Source of the DNA: Opitutus sp. GAS368
GTDB lineage: Bacteria > Verrucomicrobiota > Verrucomicrobiia > Opitutales > Opitutaceae
Length of the DNA: 41,501 bases
Direction: 5' to 3'
Assembly: GCA_945869845.1 (NCBI GenBank)
Contig: CAMBRG010000017.1
Location: forward strand, 1-41,501
Under the pieces are notes generated by a model. It was not told the origin of the DNA. It did not search any database and was given only the letters and a program-made list of their open reading frames with translations. The translations under genes and the position numbers were made by a program. Below are positions 15,247 through 23,842 of the stretch, piece after piece. Positions within the stretch are counted from its first letter, which is position 1. Each line of letters opens with the position of its first letter.

Positions 15247-16377
15247 TCACTTTTTCACAAAGCTTTTGGCGCTATCACAGGCGCTTAAAATAAAGTATTT
15301 GGACAAATACTTGAAAGCATCATCTACTTTTGGGAAACATAAGTGCCCAATATAGTCGTTACTTCCACCAACGTTTATGTTGGGTCCAACCAGGAAATTT
15401 TTCTCTTCTTCAAAGTCGCCACCCGCATCCGCGATAAAATCTATTGCTGGTTGTTTTAGCGAAACAATACCAGACTTGCCTTTTTTTCCGTTTGATACGT
15501 TCCCCCAGTAGTTTCCGCCATCTGCTTTTCCTTTGCCGCAGGTCATTCTAAGTCCCCAATACGATTTCGGATGACCACTGACACAAATAAACTCTCTAAT
15601 TCCATTTTGCTGAATTGTTTGGGTCTTAACATGCTCTACTGTAGAGTCAGTTCTAATAGGCGGAATCTTTTGGAATACAGAATCTGTAATGGGTTTAAAA
15701 ATATCGTTAACAGCTTCGTCATTCTGAGCGTATAAAATCAAGAATTTGAAAAGGACGGTTCTATCGTTAAATGAACTATACTCATACCAATCAATGACTT
15801 GAGTGGTTGGCACAATAATTGGAACATAGGGCGGCATGCCTCGAACTCCGACATTGCCCCGGTCCACTTCACCGTGCCATAATAACTCTTGGTCTCTTTC
15901 CAATTTTCGTTGTTGGTGAAGGCTGAAATACCGACCAAGTTGATTTTTATTTAGGGTATTTTTTTCCCAGGCGTCAGATACACTGACAATTGATATCGAG
16001 TAGCCCCGGTGGGCTTGGCCCTCTTTCACCAGTTGCCCGACTCTATGCAAATCCTTAAGAATCCCGAAACGCGACATGTTAGTACCCCAGTTAGCTCCAT
16101 AAACTATCTCGGTGCCCTTGTGGTTAACCTCTACCTTTGAAGCTATATATTTCAATTCTATAGCTGTCCGAAGTTCATCCTTCTCCGCTAGTATATCGAC
16201 GCGGATAGGAATTTTTTTCCCGTTGATAGTAATTTTTGTTCGTCGTTCTAGTTGCGTGAAATACCCCGCATCATTTAGTTTAATCCGAAGACTTCTCTGA
16301 AATTCGCTTTCATTACGAAAGATCGGAGCTATACATGCTAAGTCTTTAAGTATAGTACGGAGGTTTTCTATGTTCAT
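15247..16377 (-). CDS. PD-(D/E)XK nuclease-like protein, otherwise unknown
   Basis: A 376-residue soluble protein. Residues 55-78 hold KIPIRVDILAEKDELRTAIELKYI, which fits a restriction-like PD-(D/E)XK core with Asp61, Glu74 and Lys76, preceded by an acidic helix (NESEFQRSL, Glu23/Glu25). After this N-terminal domain come about 250 residues I do not recognise (WYEYSSFNDRTVLFKFLILY, a GNYWGNVSNGKKGKSGIVS region), perhaps a target-recognition domain. Composition is more AT-rich than the genes to its left on the same strand, suggesting a separate origin. It is the last of six co-oriented minus-strand genes and stops close to the IS5 remnant. A restriction or abortive-infection nuclease role is inference from fold and context. 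Confidence 0.65.
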   Translation of the reverse strand: MNIENLRTILKDLACIAPIFRNESEFQRSLRIKLNDAGYFTQLERRTKITINGKKIPIRVDILAEKDELRTAIELKYIASKVEVNHKGTEIVYGANWGTNMSRFGILKDLHRVGQLVKEGQAHRGYSISIVSVSDAWEKNTLNKNQLGRYFSLHQQRKLERDQELLWHGEVDRGNVGVRGMPPYVPIIVPTTQVIDWYEYSSFNDRTVLFKFLILYAQNDEAVNDIFKPITDSVFQKIPPIRTDSTVEHVKTQTIQQNGIREFICVSGHPKSYWGLRMTCGKGKADGGNYWGNVSNGKKGKSGIVSLKQPAIDFIADAGGDFEEEKNFLVGPNINVGGSNDYIGHLCFPKVDDAFKYLSKYFILSACDSAKSFVKK

Positions 16378-16462
16378 GATTCTAAGCTGATAGCCAGGAG
16401 GTTGATAGTAACTAATATGCTAAAAAATATCTCAGGATTGGCTTTTTATTTCTGATGGAAAG

Positions 16463-18583
16463 CTAGTTTGATAATATCCATTGAAAAGTTCCAAGAATGG
16501 TTTTCTGCTTAGCTACTTTGTGTTTCCACTGCTCATGGAGCTTAACATCCCGGCCAAATCCCTCCGGAGCTATCGCGGCAGCTGCGGGATACTCGTCGAT
16601 GATTACGCGCCACGCCGCTGCGATCGCTTCTTTGCAGCCAGTATCGGCGATCTGCTGGGCCGAAACGAACTGCACGTCGTGGGGCGTCGCCAGCAATCGG
16701 GACGCGAGCGCGGCGGCATCTAGTTTCTCAACCAACAGTTTTCGTTGCTCCGCGTAATGCCGCGCAGCTCCCCCTCGCGCGCTTGAAAACCCTCCGTTTC
16801 CCAAGTGGAATGGCAGGCGGCGTACCGCCGAGTAGAGCAGCGCGCGTGGCCAATGTTCACCTGGATCCTCGTTATTGGGTCCTTGGCACTCTACGATGGC
16901 GTCATCGAACACTACCAGTGCAACGCGGGCCCGACCGTTTATCTTTAAGATATGGAAAAATGAGGAGTTTTGGAGGTAGTCTTTAGCGTGGTGCTCATGC
17001 CCCACACACCAACCGGAGCCTTGGGATTCGGCCGCCATAATTTTCGCCTCCTCTTGCCAGTTCTTCCCTTCGAAGACGAGCCATCGCGCGGGCTCCACCA
17101 AATGATCGCCGGACTCCGCGGATTCCAGCAGTGCTTTGTACTTATCAAGGAGGTTGTCGTTTGTCCGCACCGTCCCGTCGAAGATACCCCTGTGCAGGAG
17201 CGCGAGGGCTTCGGCATTGAGCCTGACTGGCGGGTCTACCCTCCCCTCCTTTGAAGACTTCACCACGAAATCTAGCACCATGTACTGGAACGCGGGACTG
17301 ACCCGGTACATTGGATTATCGCTTCTAAGGTAAGAATACCAGAGGCTGGTTTGTCGGTCTTTCTCCGCAAGCAGGCACCGAAGGAGTTTCAGCTCCGCTT
17401 TTTCAACCCGCGCTGGCCCGTATAGATCGTAGGCCAAATACAGTTCCTCCACGGCCGAGGAGAACGGCTCTCCCCTTGCGGCGTAATCGTCAGCATCCTC
17501 CAACAGCCCTCGGTAATGCGCGGGATCAGGGGAGTCCTTTGTTTTTTTCCGGAGGGCTGGCAGAAGTACTCGCCTGAGCTCATTCACGAGGATCTTTTCA
17601 CTCTTTATCCGACCGCTTCTCCATGTAATGCGGTTTTCATACTTCGCGACGAAGAAGGCCAGATAGGGGTCGGTGATACCGAAACGCCTGACCTTAGAAT
17701 GTTGGCGCCAAGAGCAACGATTCACGGCCGTTTCCGCCTTTTCAAGGGGAAGCTGGAACGCCTCGATCCACGCCCGAAACACGTTCCAACCGGCGCGGAC
17801 CATTCCTGGGTCCGGAATTCCCGTCAGCGAAAGGCAAACCCGCTTCGGGACGTTCCCCTCCCCCAACAGAATGTTGAATCGCTCAGTCTTAAAACCCTGT
17901 CCGCTCACTTTACGACGGAGCAAACCGAAGGCCGCTTGATCCTGACGAGCACAGGTGATCTTCAACTCAAGCTTGGGGTTGGCTCCTTGAATCAGCTCAA
18001 GCCGGCCTTTAAGGCACGGGTGAAATCCCCCCTTCATCGTGAACCAGGCCTTGAGGGCAGCCACAGAGGACTCGTTGGCGACCGTGGACAATATACGGCT
18101 GCGGATCTCGACCGGATTCCCAGCGTCGAAGTCGACGCGACCGCGTTTCCAACGGGCTTTTTCAGGATGCCCTTTGGGCAGTTCCTCGACCATTTGCTTC
18201 GTGAGCAAGTCTCGCTGGAGGTCCCATTGGAAACCCCGGGAGGTCCTTCGCGCGGGTCCCAGCCAGACCTCATCGGGAGTGAAGCCGTCCAAATTCCCTT
18301 TTTCAATCCGTCCGGTGCCCGCCTCGGCGACCTGATCGAAAAGAGCGGCGAGCGCCTCGGAATCGGATGTGAAAGCAGGGCTCGTAAAAGACGTGGGCGC
18401 GGAACTCAAACCGGCCAGCGCAGCCGCTCCCTGAGAAATCCGGGTCGGGAAGTACTCCCCCAGCAGTTCCTTGAGCGCGGTACCTGGCCCCATGGCTCGC
18501 TGCTGGTTTTCTGGCTGACGCGTTTGCAGTATCGCCAGCGCGCAAAGAAATTTGAACAGAGGTGGCGGAGGGGAATCATGCAT
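16463..18583 (-). CDS. Large PcfJ-like domain protein (first of two in the island)
   Basis: A 706-residue soluble protein. Most of it is unfamiliar. Near residues 495-590 a block reads ARWLVFEGKNWQEEAKIMAA, then GSGWCVGHEHHAKDYL, then IVECQGPNNEDP. This is the layout of PcfJ-like proteins (PF14284): an arginine/lysine helix, a G-x-x-x-CVG..Y core, a beta-strand pair and a final QGxxN. Length is greater than typical PcfJ. A GTG at 18613 is a possible earlier start; the ATG at 18583 is chosen. It lies 172 bp behind the DUF2779 nuclease gene and 85 bp before the PD-(D/E)XK-like gene on the same strand. Function unknown; PcfJ itself was named from a conjugation operon. Confidence 0.6.
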   Translation of the reverse strand: MHDSPPPPLFKFLCALAILQTRQPENQQRAMGPGTALKELLGEYFPTRISQGAAALAGLSSAPTSFTSPAFTSDSEALAALFDQVAEAGTGRIEKGNLDGFTPDEVWLGPARRTSRGFQWDLQRDLLTKQMVEELPKGHPEKARWKRGRVDFDAGNPVEIRSRILSTVANESSVAALKAWFTMKGGFHPCLKGRLELIQGANPKLELKITCARQDQAAFGLLRRKVSGQGFKTERFNILLGEGNVPKRVCLSLTGIPDPGMVRAGWNVFRAWIEAFQLPLEKAETAVNRCSWRQHSKVRRFGITDPYLAFFVAKYENRITWRSGRIKSEKILVNELRRVLLPALRKKTKDSPDPAHYRGLLEDADDYAARGEPFSSAVEELYLAYDLYGPARVEKAELKLLRCLLAEKDRQTSLWYSYLRSDNPMYRVSPAFQYMVLDFVVKSSKEGRVDPPVRLNAEALALLHRGIFDGTVRTNDNLLDKYKALLESAESGDHLVEPARWLVFEGKNWQEEAKIMAAESQGSGWCVGHEHHAKDYLQNSSFFHILKINGRARVALVVFDDAIVECQGPNNEDPGEHWPRALLYSAVRRLPFHLGNGGFSSARGGAARHYAEQRKLLVEKLDAAALASRLLATPHDVQFVSAQQIADTGCKEAIAAAWRVIIDEYPAAAAIAPEGFGRDVKLHEQWKHKVAKQKTILGTFQWILSN

Positions 18584-18755
18584 GGGGTGAAAGGACTGGG
18601 CGAAAACGCACAACTAAAATCGAGGCAATAAGGGTCCAGGAGGTTGGACCGATAAACAGAATGAGCTGCCCAATCCGAACTGTAACGAAAATCAATTTCC
18701 ACAGAAATAAAAGAATTCCTTCAGGGCGATGGCTAACTCTCCTTCGAACTTAGCC

Positions 18756-20699
18756 CTATGAGCTAAACTGCTCACTCCAGTGCGTCCAAATCATCACCAT
18801 CGCGGCCGTGTCGAGCTGGCAGTATTGAAGGAGCAGACGACGGCGGTTTTCGCGGAATTGTGGGTCGGTTTCGTGACGAAAAATTAGGTCTTGGTAGACG
18901 CGGATTGCACCGGTGCCGTCGGTGATGGCGTCCTCGTCGCCTTCGGCGTCGCCGAGTGGGAGCGGTGGTAATGATTTGTAGGGATCGCACGGGATGCCTT
19001 GGGCATCGAGTTGCAGGTAGGCGGCGAACCACGGATGGCCGCGCAGGGCGGCCGATGAGCGCCACACAGCGGGGAGCACGACTTTGATCGAGGTGCGGCC
19101 CAGCATCGCGGGATGAAAGTAGTGCGCGAGCGCGAGTTGGTGCAGATCGCGGATGCGGGGTGAGTGTCGTTTGCCCTTGGAGTCTTCCGGGCCGAGGAGG
19201 CAGTCGATCCAATCGGCAAGCTCATCGAGGGCCGCGCCGTTTGGGAGTCCGGATACCCGGAGCGCCTCGCAGGCGTCGCGCTGCACCCACTCCTCGATTT
19301 GGGCGAGTACGCGGTTGAGCGTGGATTGTTCGTACGGTGACCAGACATAGACGGTGCCATGCTCGCCGAGGTGCTGGCGGAGACTGGCGGCAAAGGCGAA
19401 ATTCGGGAAATCACGCTCGGTGTTGAGCCATTCGGCGTGCGCGAGTTCTCCCGACGAGTCCACCGTGTGGCAGCTCCACTGAAACGCCACGCGCTCGTAG
19501 GGGCGAAGACCCGCATGATAAGGCAGCGCGACGTTGCATGCTTCGAAGTCCAGAAAATACAACGGCCAGCCCGGGGAAGTTTGGTGGGTGCGGAGGGTCT
19601 CCGGCAAAACGCTCGGGAGATATTCGCTACCGCCGTCAGAGGAGTGCGACCACTGGATCTGACGGCGTTCTTGGCGAGTGCCCGCTTTGCCCAATTCATC
19701 TTCCTCCAAGTCGAGCAACGAGGCGCGACCCCGCGCGAGGAGACCTGACACCGGATCGGGAAACGTGCTGGAGCCGATCTGGCCGACGCGGTGTAGATTC
19801 AGGATATGCGGCGAGGCCTCAGCCAGTTGGCCCCAGCATTCAGCAAAGCCGTGGCCATGGGCGGGGCGACCATCCTGGAATCGGTATTCGCAGGTCCGGC
19901 AGGTTTTATAGTGTTCAGCGATGGGTTCCTGCACGCGGGTCACCCCGCCGCGACCATCGAGCAGCGAGGCTAGGTTTTCGGATCGGGTAGTGACTTCGTC
20001 GGCCAAGAGGTCGGTCTCGGCGGTGACATCGCGAAACGCGAGTAGTCCGGTGCCGCGTAGGGCGGAAAGATCGCCCTCGTAGATCACCTCGGGTCGGGAG
20101 CGCGGGTTCTGCTCGTCGCGCACGACGCGGAAGTGGGCCATTGTCTCGTGGGCGACCGCGCGATGGCCTTTGTTCACGACGCAGAGCCAAGGCTTCACAC
20201 GAAACGCCGGGAAGGCCTGTCGCAGCAGCCGCGCCTGAAACGCGACATCCAGGAGATACTCCCGCCAATTGGAGCTGACGGCGCCCTTGGCGTTGAGGAA
20301 GGGAGACGCAGCATCGTCCTCGGGATCTTCGGCATTGATCGAGGAGGATTTCACCTCGATGAGATGCAGGGTGTTGCCCTCGCGGCGGAGGACGTCGATG
20401 CGCGCGTAGAATTTCCCCCAAATCGTCGCAGCTTCGAAGATGACGGCATCGGGGGCGGCATTGAGTAATTCCGTCGTGCGGGCGAAGGCTCGCGAGGGAT
20501 CGCGTTCGTCGACGAGATCAACGCCGGCGGGGTATTGGGCCTTGGCGACGGTCTCGATCATGAAGCCGCCGTCGGCGAGAAATTTCAGGTATTCGTTTTC
20601 GTCAAGATTGGTGGCATAGGCGCGTTTCCGGTAGAAGAGCTTGGTCCGACAGTCGAAGCAGGCTTTGAAGTCGGATTTTGAAAGGTAGGGGCTGGGCAT
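18756..20699 (-). CDS. DUF2779 protein: Cas4-like PD-(D/E)XK nuclease fused to DEDD exonuclease-like domain
   Basis: A 647-residue protein. The N-terminal part has two cysteines (Cys14, Cys17), a PD-(D/E)XK core (YARIDVLRREGNTLHLIEVKSS: Asp102, Glu115, Lys117) and a later CRTC...C group (Cys267, Cys270, Cys288). One Cys cluster before and one after the nuclease core is the arrangement of Fe-S nucleases such as Cas4 and AddB. From about residue 380 comes the DUF2779 domain, RNase H-fold-like, with motif I YFLDFEACN (Asp385, Glu387) and the terminal YCQLDTAAMV (Asp630). Both nuclease sites look intact. Role unknown; a DNA-end-processing defence or repair function is inferred. It is 30 bp from the GIY-YIG-like gene. 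A fossil of a related gene lies at 29114-29175. Confidence 0.82.
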   Translation of the reverse strand: MPSPYLSKSDFKACFDCRTKLFYRKRAYATNLDENEYLKFLADGGFMIETVAKAQYPAGVDLVDERDPSRAFARTTELLNAAPDAVIFEAATIWGKFYARIDVLRREGNTLHLIEVKSSSINAEDPEDDAASPFLNAKGAVSSNWREYLLDVAFQARLLRQAFPAFRVKPWLCVVNKGHRAVAHETMAHFRVVRDEQNPRSRPEVIYEGDLSALRGTGLLAFRDVTAETDLLADEVTTRSENLASLLDGRGGVTRVQEPIAEHYKTCRTCEYRFQDGRPAHGHGFAECWGQLAEASPHILNLHRVGQIGSSTFPDPVSGLLARGRASLLDLEEDELGKAGTRQERRQIQWSHSSDGGSEYLPSVLPETLRTHQTSPGWPLYFLDFEACNVALPYHAGLRPYERVAFQWSCHTVDSSGELAHAEWLNTERDFPNFAFAASLRQHLGEHGTVYVWSPYEQSTLNRVLAQIEEWVQRDACEALRVSGLPNGAALDELADWIDCLLGPEDSKGKRHSPRIRDLHQLALAHYFHPAMLGRTSIKVVLPAVWRSSAALRGHPWFAAYLQLDAQGIPCDPYKSLPPLPLGDAEGDEDAITDGTGAIRVYQDLIFRHETDPQFRENRRRLLLQYCQLDTAAMVMIWTHWSEQFSS

Positions 20700-20729
20700 G
20701 GCGTAAGGGCGAAAGCGTAATTCACTGAT

Positions 20730-21377
20730 TCAGTTCCCATCGCGGTTTAGCAATTGTGGACCATAACCCGCTGATTTTAGGGTCCAAAGTCGGAGCATTT
20801 CCTCGACGTAAAGAGGAGCGTTGGGGACTTCAGGTAAAATGCGATGGGCACTAGGGTTCCATAATTCAAAATGCACAAACACGGGTTGAAGCAACCGAGG
20901 TGCGACCAAACCTCCACTGGATACACCAGGACCGAAAAGCTTAGTAACCCAGTTTGCGTAGCCTTTGTGCCCTTCGAACAAAGAACGGCTCAAGCAATCC
21001 ACATGACCATTGCTCTCGTAACCATCGCAGAAACGAGCGGCCCGAATTCGCCAGAGTCCACTGGATTTTACCCCTTTTTTGTTCGAGCTATTAGCGATGC
21101 CGACATATAGCGGGTCTGGGTCGCCCATGCTATCACGACGGTAGACAAAGTACGAGACACCTTCGATCAAGCGAGGGCCTTTCCAGTCGGCGATGATGGT
21201 GGCCGCCAGCGCAGCGACGGCGTTCACAAGGGGTTGAGAGCAGCATAGCCGCGGTTGTGGTCCTGCAGCAATAATGGGAGTCACACCATCGGATTTTACC
21301 TCGAGGAGTGGTGAATCGTTTTTTTGTATCGAGGCAAACCAAGCACGAGCGTGTTTAGAGGATTTATTGGGATTCAT
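20730..21377 (-). CDS. GIY-YIG-like nuclease domain protein
   Basis: A 215-residue soluble protein. The core IEGVSYFVYRRDSMGDPDPL then YVGIANSSN fits a GIY...YIG pair (GVSYFVY / YVG). A downstream LWRIRAARF supplies an arginine and NGHVDCLSRSLFEGHKGY a His/Arg segment, the usual order G-Y, Y-G, R, H of this superfamily. The terminal glutamate is not obvious, so catalytic competence is uncertain. The C-terminal third (PVFVHFELWNPSAHRILPEV, then PNAPLYVEEMLRLW) may form the rest of the domain. It lies 38 bp after the tandem AAA+ gene and 30 bp before the DUF2779 gene, all on the same strand, so it is likely one transcript. Alternative: a non-catalytic DNA-binding GIY-YIG relative. Confidence 0.55.
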   Translation of the reverse strand: MNPNKSSKHARAWFASIQKNDSPLLEVKSDGVTPIIAAGPQPRLCCSQPLVNAVAALAATIIADWKGPRLIEGVSYFVYRRDSMGDPDPLYVGIANSSNKKGVKSSGLWRIRAARFCDGYESNGHVDCLSRSLFEGHKGYANWVTKLFGPGVSSGGLVAPRLLQPVFVHFELWNPSAHRILPEVPNAPLYVEEMLRLWTLKSAGYGPQLLNRDGN

Positions 21378-21415
21378 GAAAGAAATTTACAGCTGGAAGT
21401 GAGACATATGAGGTC

Positions 21416-23650
21416 CTAGTCGCTCAAATTTGCCCCAAACCCAATCAATTGTTTTCGGGCTCCCGGTTTACGGCTACATTCACTCTCCAATGCAGCGACC
21501 CAACCCGCGGCGACGGGCATGGGCTTAAAACGATGCTGGCGGGCTACCGCAGCGAAATCACCCGGTGTTAAGTTTGAAAGACTCTGCAACTGCCGGAGAT
21601 CTTCAGGGAGCGCCGGATCCAAACGCGTAGCACTGAGGTGCGCGGTGAGAAGGCTAGCTGACTGAGCCGGTTTCAAGAATCCGAAATTGGCTTTGTAGTC
21701 GAAACGTCGTAACGAAGCCGAATCTAGACCCTCCATAAAATTGGTGGATGCGATAAATATTCCTTCGAACTCCTCCATGCGGGTTAGGAACTCGTTTACC
21801 TGGGTTACTTCGTAGGTACGCTGCGCCTTGGAACGGTCCTGCAGAAAACTATCACACTCGTCGATGACGAGCACGGCTCCGCTCTCGGTCGCTTCGGCGA
21901 AGGCCGCCGCGATGTTTTTTTCCGCTTCGCCAACATAGCGGCTCAGTAACTCGCTCACGCGTTTGATCATGATTTTCTTACCCAGTTGTTCGGCGAGCCA
22001 CCGCGCGTACGCACTTTTGCCAGTGCCGGGCGGCCCCCAGAATAACAGCCGGGCCGATTTAGCTTCGCGGATGCCCCCGACGAGGGCAACGGGATCGAAG
22101 TCGGTGTTCACATAGGTTGGATCGTAGACCGCATCCGCCGCGCGCGTTAGCTTAAGCGGACGGTGACCTTGCGCCAACAGGGTCTGGTTCACGAGCAACT
22201 CCATCACTTGATTGGTTTGATCCGGGGCCATTTCTTTCTGGATAGCGCTGATCACCCCCGCGGCGCGACTCACCACCGCAGGTGAAAGATCGTCGCATGA
22301 GGCTAATGTGCTAATGGCCTGTGAAGACAACTCCACGGGGAGCTGCCGCAACTGGACCTCTCGCACCACGGACGGAGGATTTTTCATCTCGATGGCGAGG
22401 TCAAACCGGCGAACAACGGCTGGGTCCAATGCATCGATCGCATTCGTAATCCAGACGCAGGGATTTGGATTTTTCTCCAAGACCCGATTGATCCAGCCCT
22501 TGAACCGCATCGAGGGCTTACCGAAAATCGGATGGGGCCGTGGAAAAATATCTTCGATCTCGTCGAATACGAGAAGGCAGGGACGGGCCGACGAAAAGCC
22601 CTGCAGAACCCGCAGCGCTTGCAGTCTCCGTGGACCATCCATCGGATCTCCGTCCTCATCTTGCGACGCGACTTCAAAGCTATCGATTTTAAGTTCGCTG
22701 GCGAGCGCTCGACTAAATTCGCTTTTACCCGTCCCGGGGACGCCGTGCAAAAGAACGTTAACTCCGGGCTTCTTCAGGGCGAGCGCCTGACGCAAATAGC
22801 TAAGTGGAAGACTAGCCAATTGACCCATATGGGCAAAACTCACCCAGTCCAAAGTAGGAGCCAAAGCTGGACAAATTCGGTCACGCATCGCACGAAATGG
22901 GTCGAAGTCGGGAAGCATCATTTGATGCGAAAAACTACGGGACACCCACCGGAACTTGGCTTGGAGAAGGTTCAAGTCGTGGTCCCAGCAGATCAACTGG
23001 GAGCCGACGAGAGACCCGCTCGAGGCAAATACTTTATGCACATCCTCCAGCGGCAAAGCGGTCGCTTTTGCCACGATTTCGACGGCGTGCAGGTCGGAGA
23101 GCTCTGGGCCAAACAAGGAAGCTGCGGAGCCGATGGATCCGTCGCAAGATAGGTGGAGCAGGAAGGCCAATACCATTGTTTCATTGTCACTGAGCGCCAG
23201 TAAACGTGCCACAGCGCCAAGGCTAAACCTTGCATTTTGATCGATCACCTCGAGCCAAGGCGCCTTCAATTTTTTCTCCAGCGCACTGATTTGCCGCAGG
23301 GACTCACCGCGAAAAAGACGGTGGGTCTCGGACGAGCCTAGATCTTCATTGGGTGCTGTTAGGCCTAAGATCGTGCCGACATTGTTCGCCATCTGCTCAG
23401 ACCAGTTGATTGCGCTACGGGGCGTTTTGCTACTCGCTCGTCGGCCGATTTTTGGAAACCGTGGATCAGGAAAAGCAGCGCCTGAAGTCGTCTTCAAATA
23501 GTGTTCAACCATCCGTAACGCCCAAATGCGTGGAATCAGATCGGGCTCAACCCCGGCACGCACTTGACGACGAGAAGGCGGTCGCGATTTTTGCTGAGGG
23601 CTCGAGCTAGATTCGGACGTTTGGATATTTAGAAGACTCGGAAGATTCAT
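21416..23650 (-). CDS. Tandem AAA+ ATPase
   Basis: A 744-residue protein with two complete AAA+ modules. Module 1: Walker A GVPGTGKS (residues 303-310), Walker B LLVFDE (359-364), sensor/arginine region ITNAIDALDPAVVRRFD. Module 2: Walker A GPPGTGKS (539-546), Walker B VLVIDE (593-598), sensor 1 STN and arginines in SASLRRFD. The N-terminal 300 residues are helical and unrecognised. The second module resembles spastin/SpoVK-type ATPases. Such tandem proteins remodel proteins or nucleoprotein complexes; here the GIY-YIG-like and DUF2779 nucleases right behind it are candidate clients (inference). An in-frame ATG at 23764 exists but its extra 38 residues look non-coding; MNLPSLLNIQ is chosen as the start. 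Confidence 0.85.
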   Translation of the reverse strand: MNLPSLLNIQTSESSSSPQQKSRPPSRRQVRAGVEPDLIPRIWALRMVEHYLKTTSGAAFPDPRFPKIGRRASSKTPRSAINWSEQMANNVGTILGLTAPNEDLGSSETHRLFRGESLRQISALEKKLKAPWLEVIDQNARFSLGAVARLLALSDNETMVLAFLLHLSCDGSIGSAASLFGPELSDLHAVEIVAKATALPLEDVHKVFASSGSLVGSQLICWDHDLNLLQAKFRWVSRSFSHQMMLPDFDPFRAMRDRICPALAPTLDWVSFAHMGQLASLPLSYLRQALALKKPGVNVLLHGVPGTGKSEFSRALASELKIDSFEVASQDEDGDPMDGPRRLQALRVLQGFSSARPCLLVFDEIEDIFPRPHPIFGKPSMRFKGWINRVLEKNPNPCVWITNAIDALDPAVVRRFDLAIEMKNPPSVVREVQLRQLPVELSSQAISTLASCDDLSPAVVSRAAGVISAIQKEMAPDQTNQVMELLVNQTLLAQGHRPLKLTRAADAVYDPTYVNTDFDPVALVGGIREAKSARLLFWGPPGTGKSAYARWLAEQLGKKIMIKRVSELLSRYVGEAEKNIAAAFAEATESGAVLVIDECDSFLQDRSKAQRTYEVTQVNEFLTRMEEFEGIFIASTNFMEGLDSASLRRFDYKANFGFLKPAQSASLLTAHLSATRLDPALPEDLRQLQSLSNLTPGDFAAVARQHRFKPMPVAAGWVAALESECSRKPGARKQLIGFGANLSD

Positions 23651-23842
23651 ATGAACGTAGCTTCGTTGATTCAGACGCCCAACGAGCGTCCTACTAAAAA
23701 TATTGTTTGCGCATCGGTCGCACGTTTTCAGACGTCGCTTTTTATTAGCGAGATGACTTCGCACAGAAACCGGGCGATTTCGGACGGTCCTAATCTCCCG
23801 GTTCTGGGATTCCTAATCCTCGCTTTGCCTTAGCCTGATTTC

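Noticed and set aside
17516-18631. 371-aa plus-strand frame over the first PcfJ-like gene
   Set aside because: Antisense frame; the minus frame has the PcfJ-like core, better composition and operon context.
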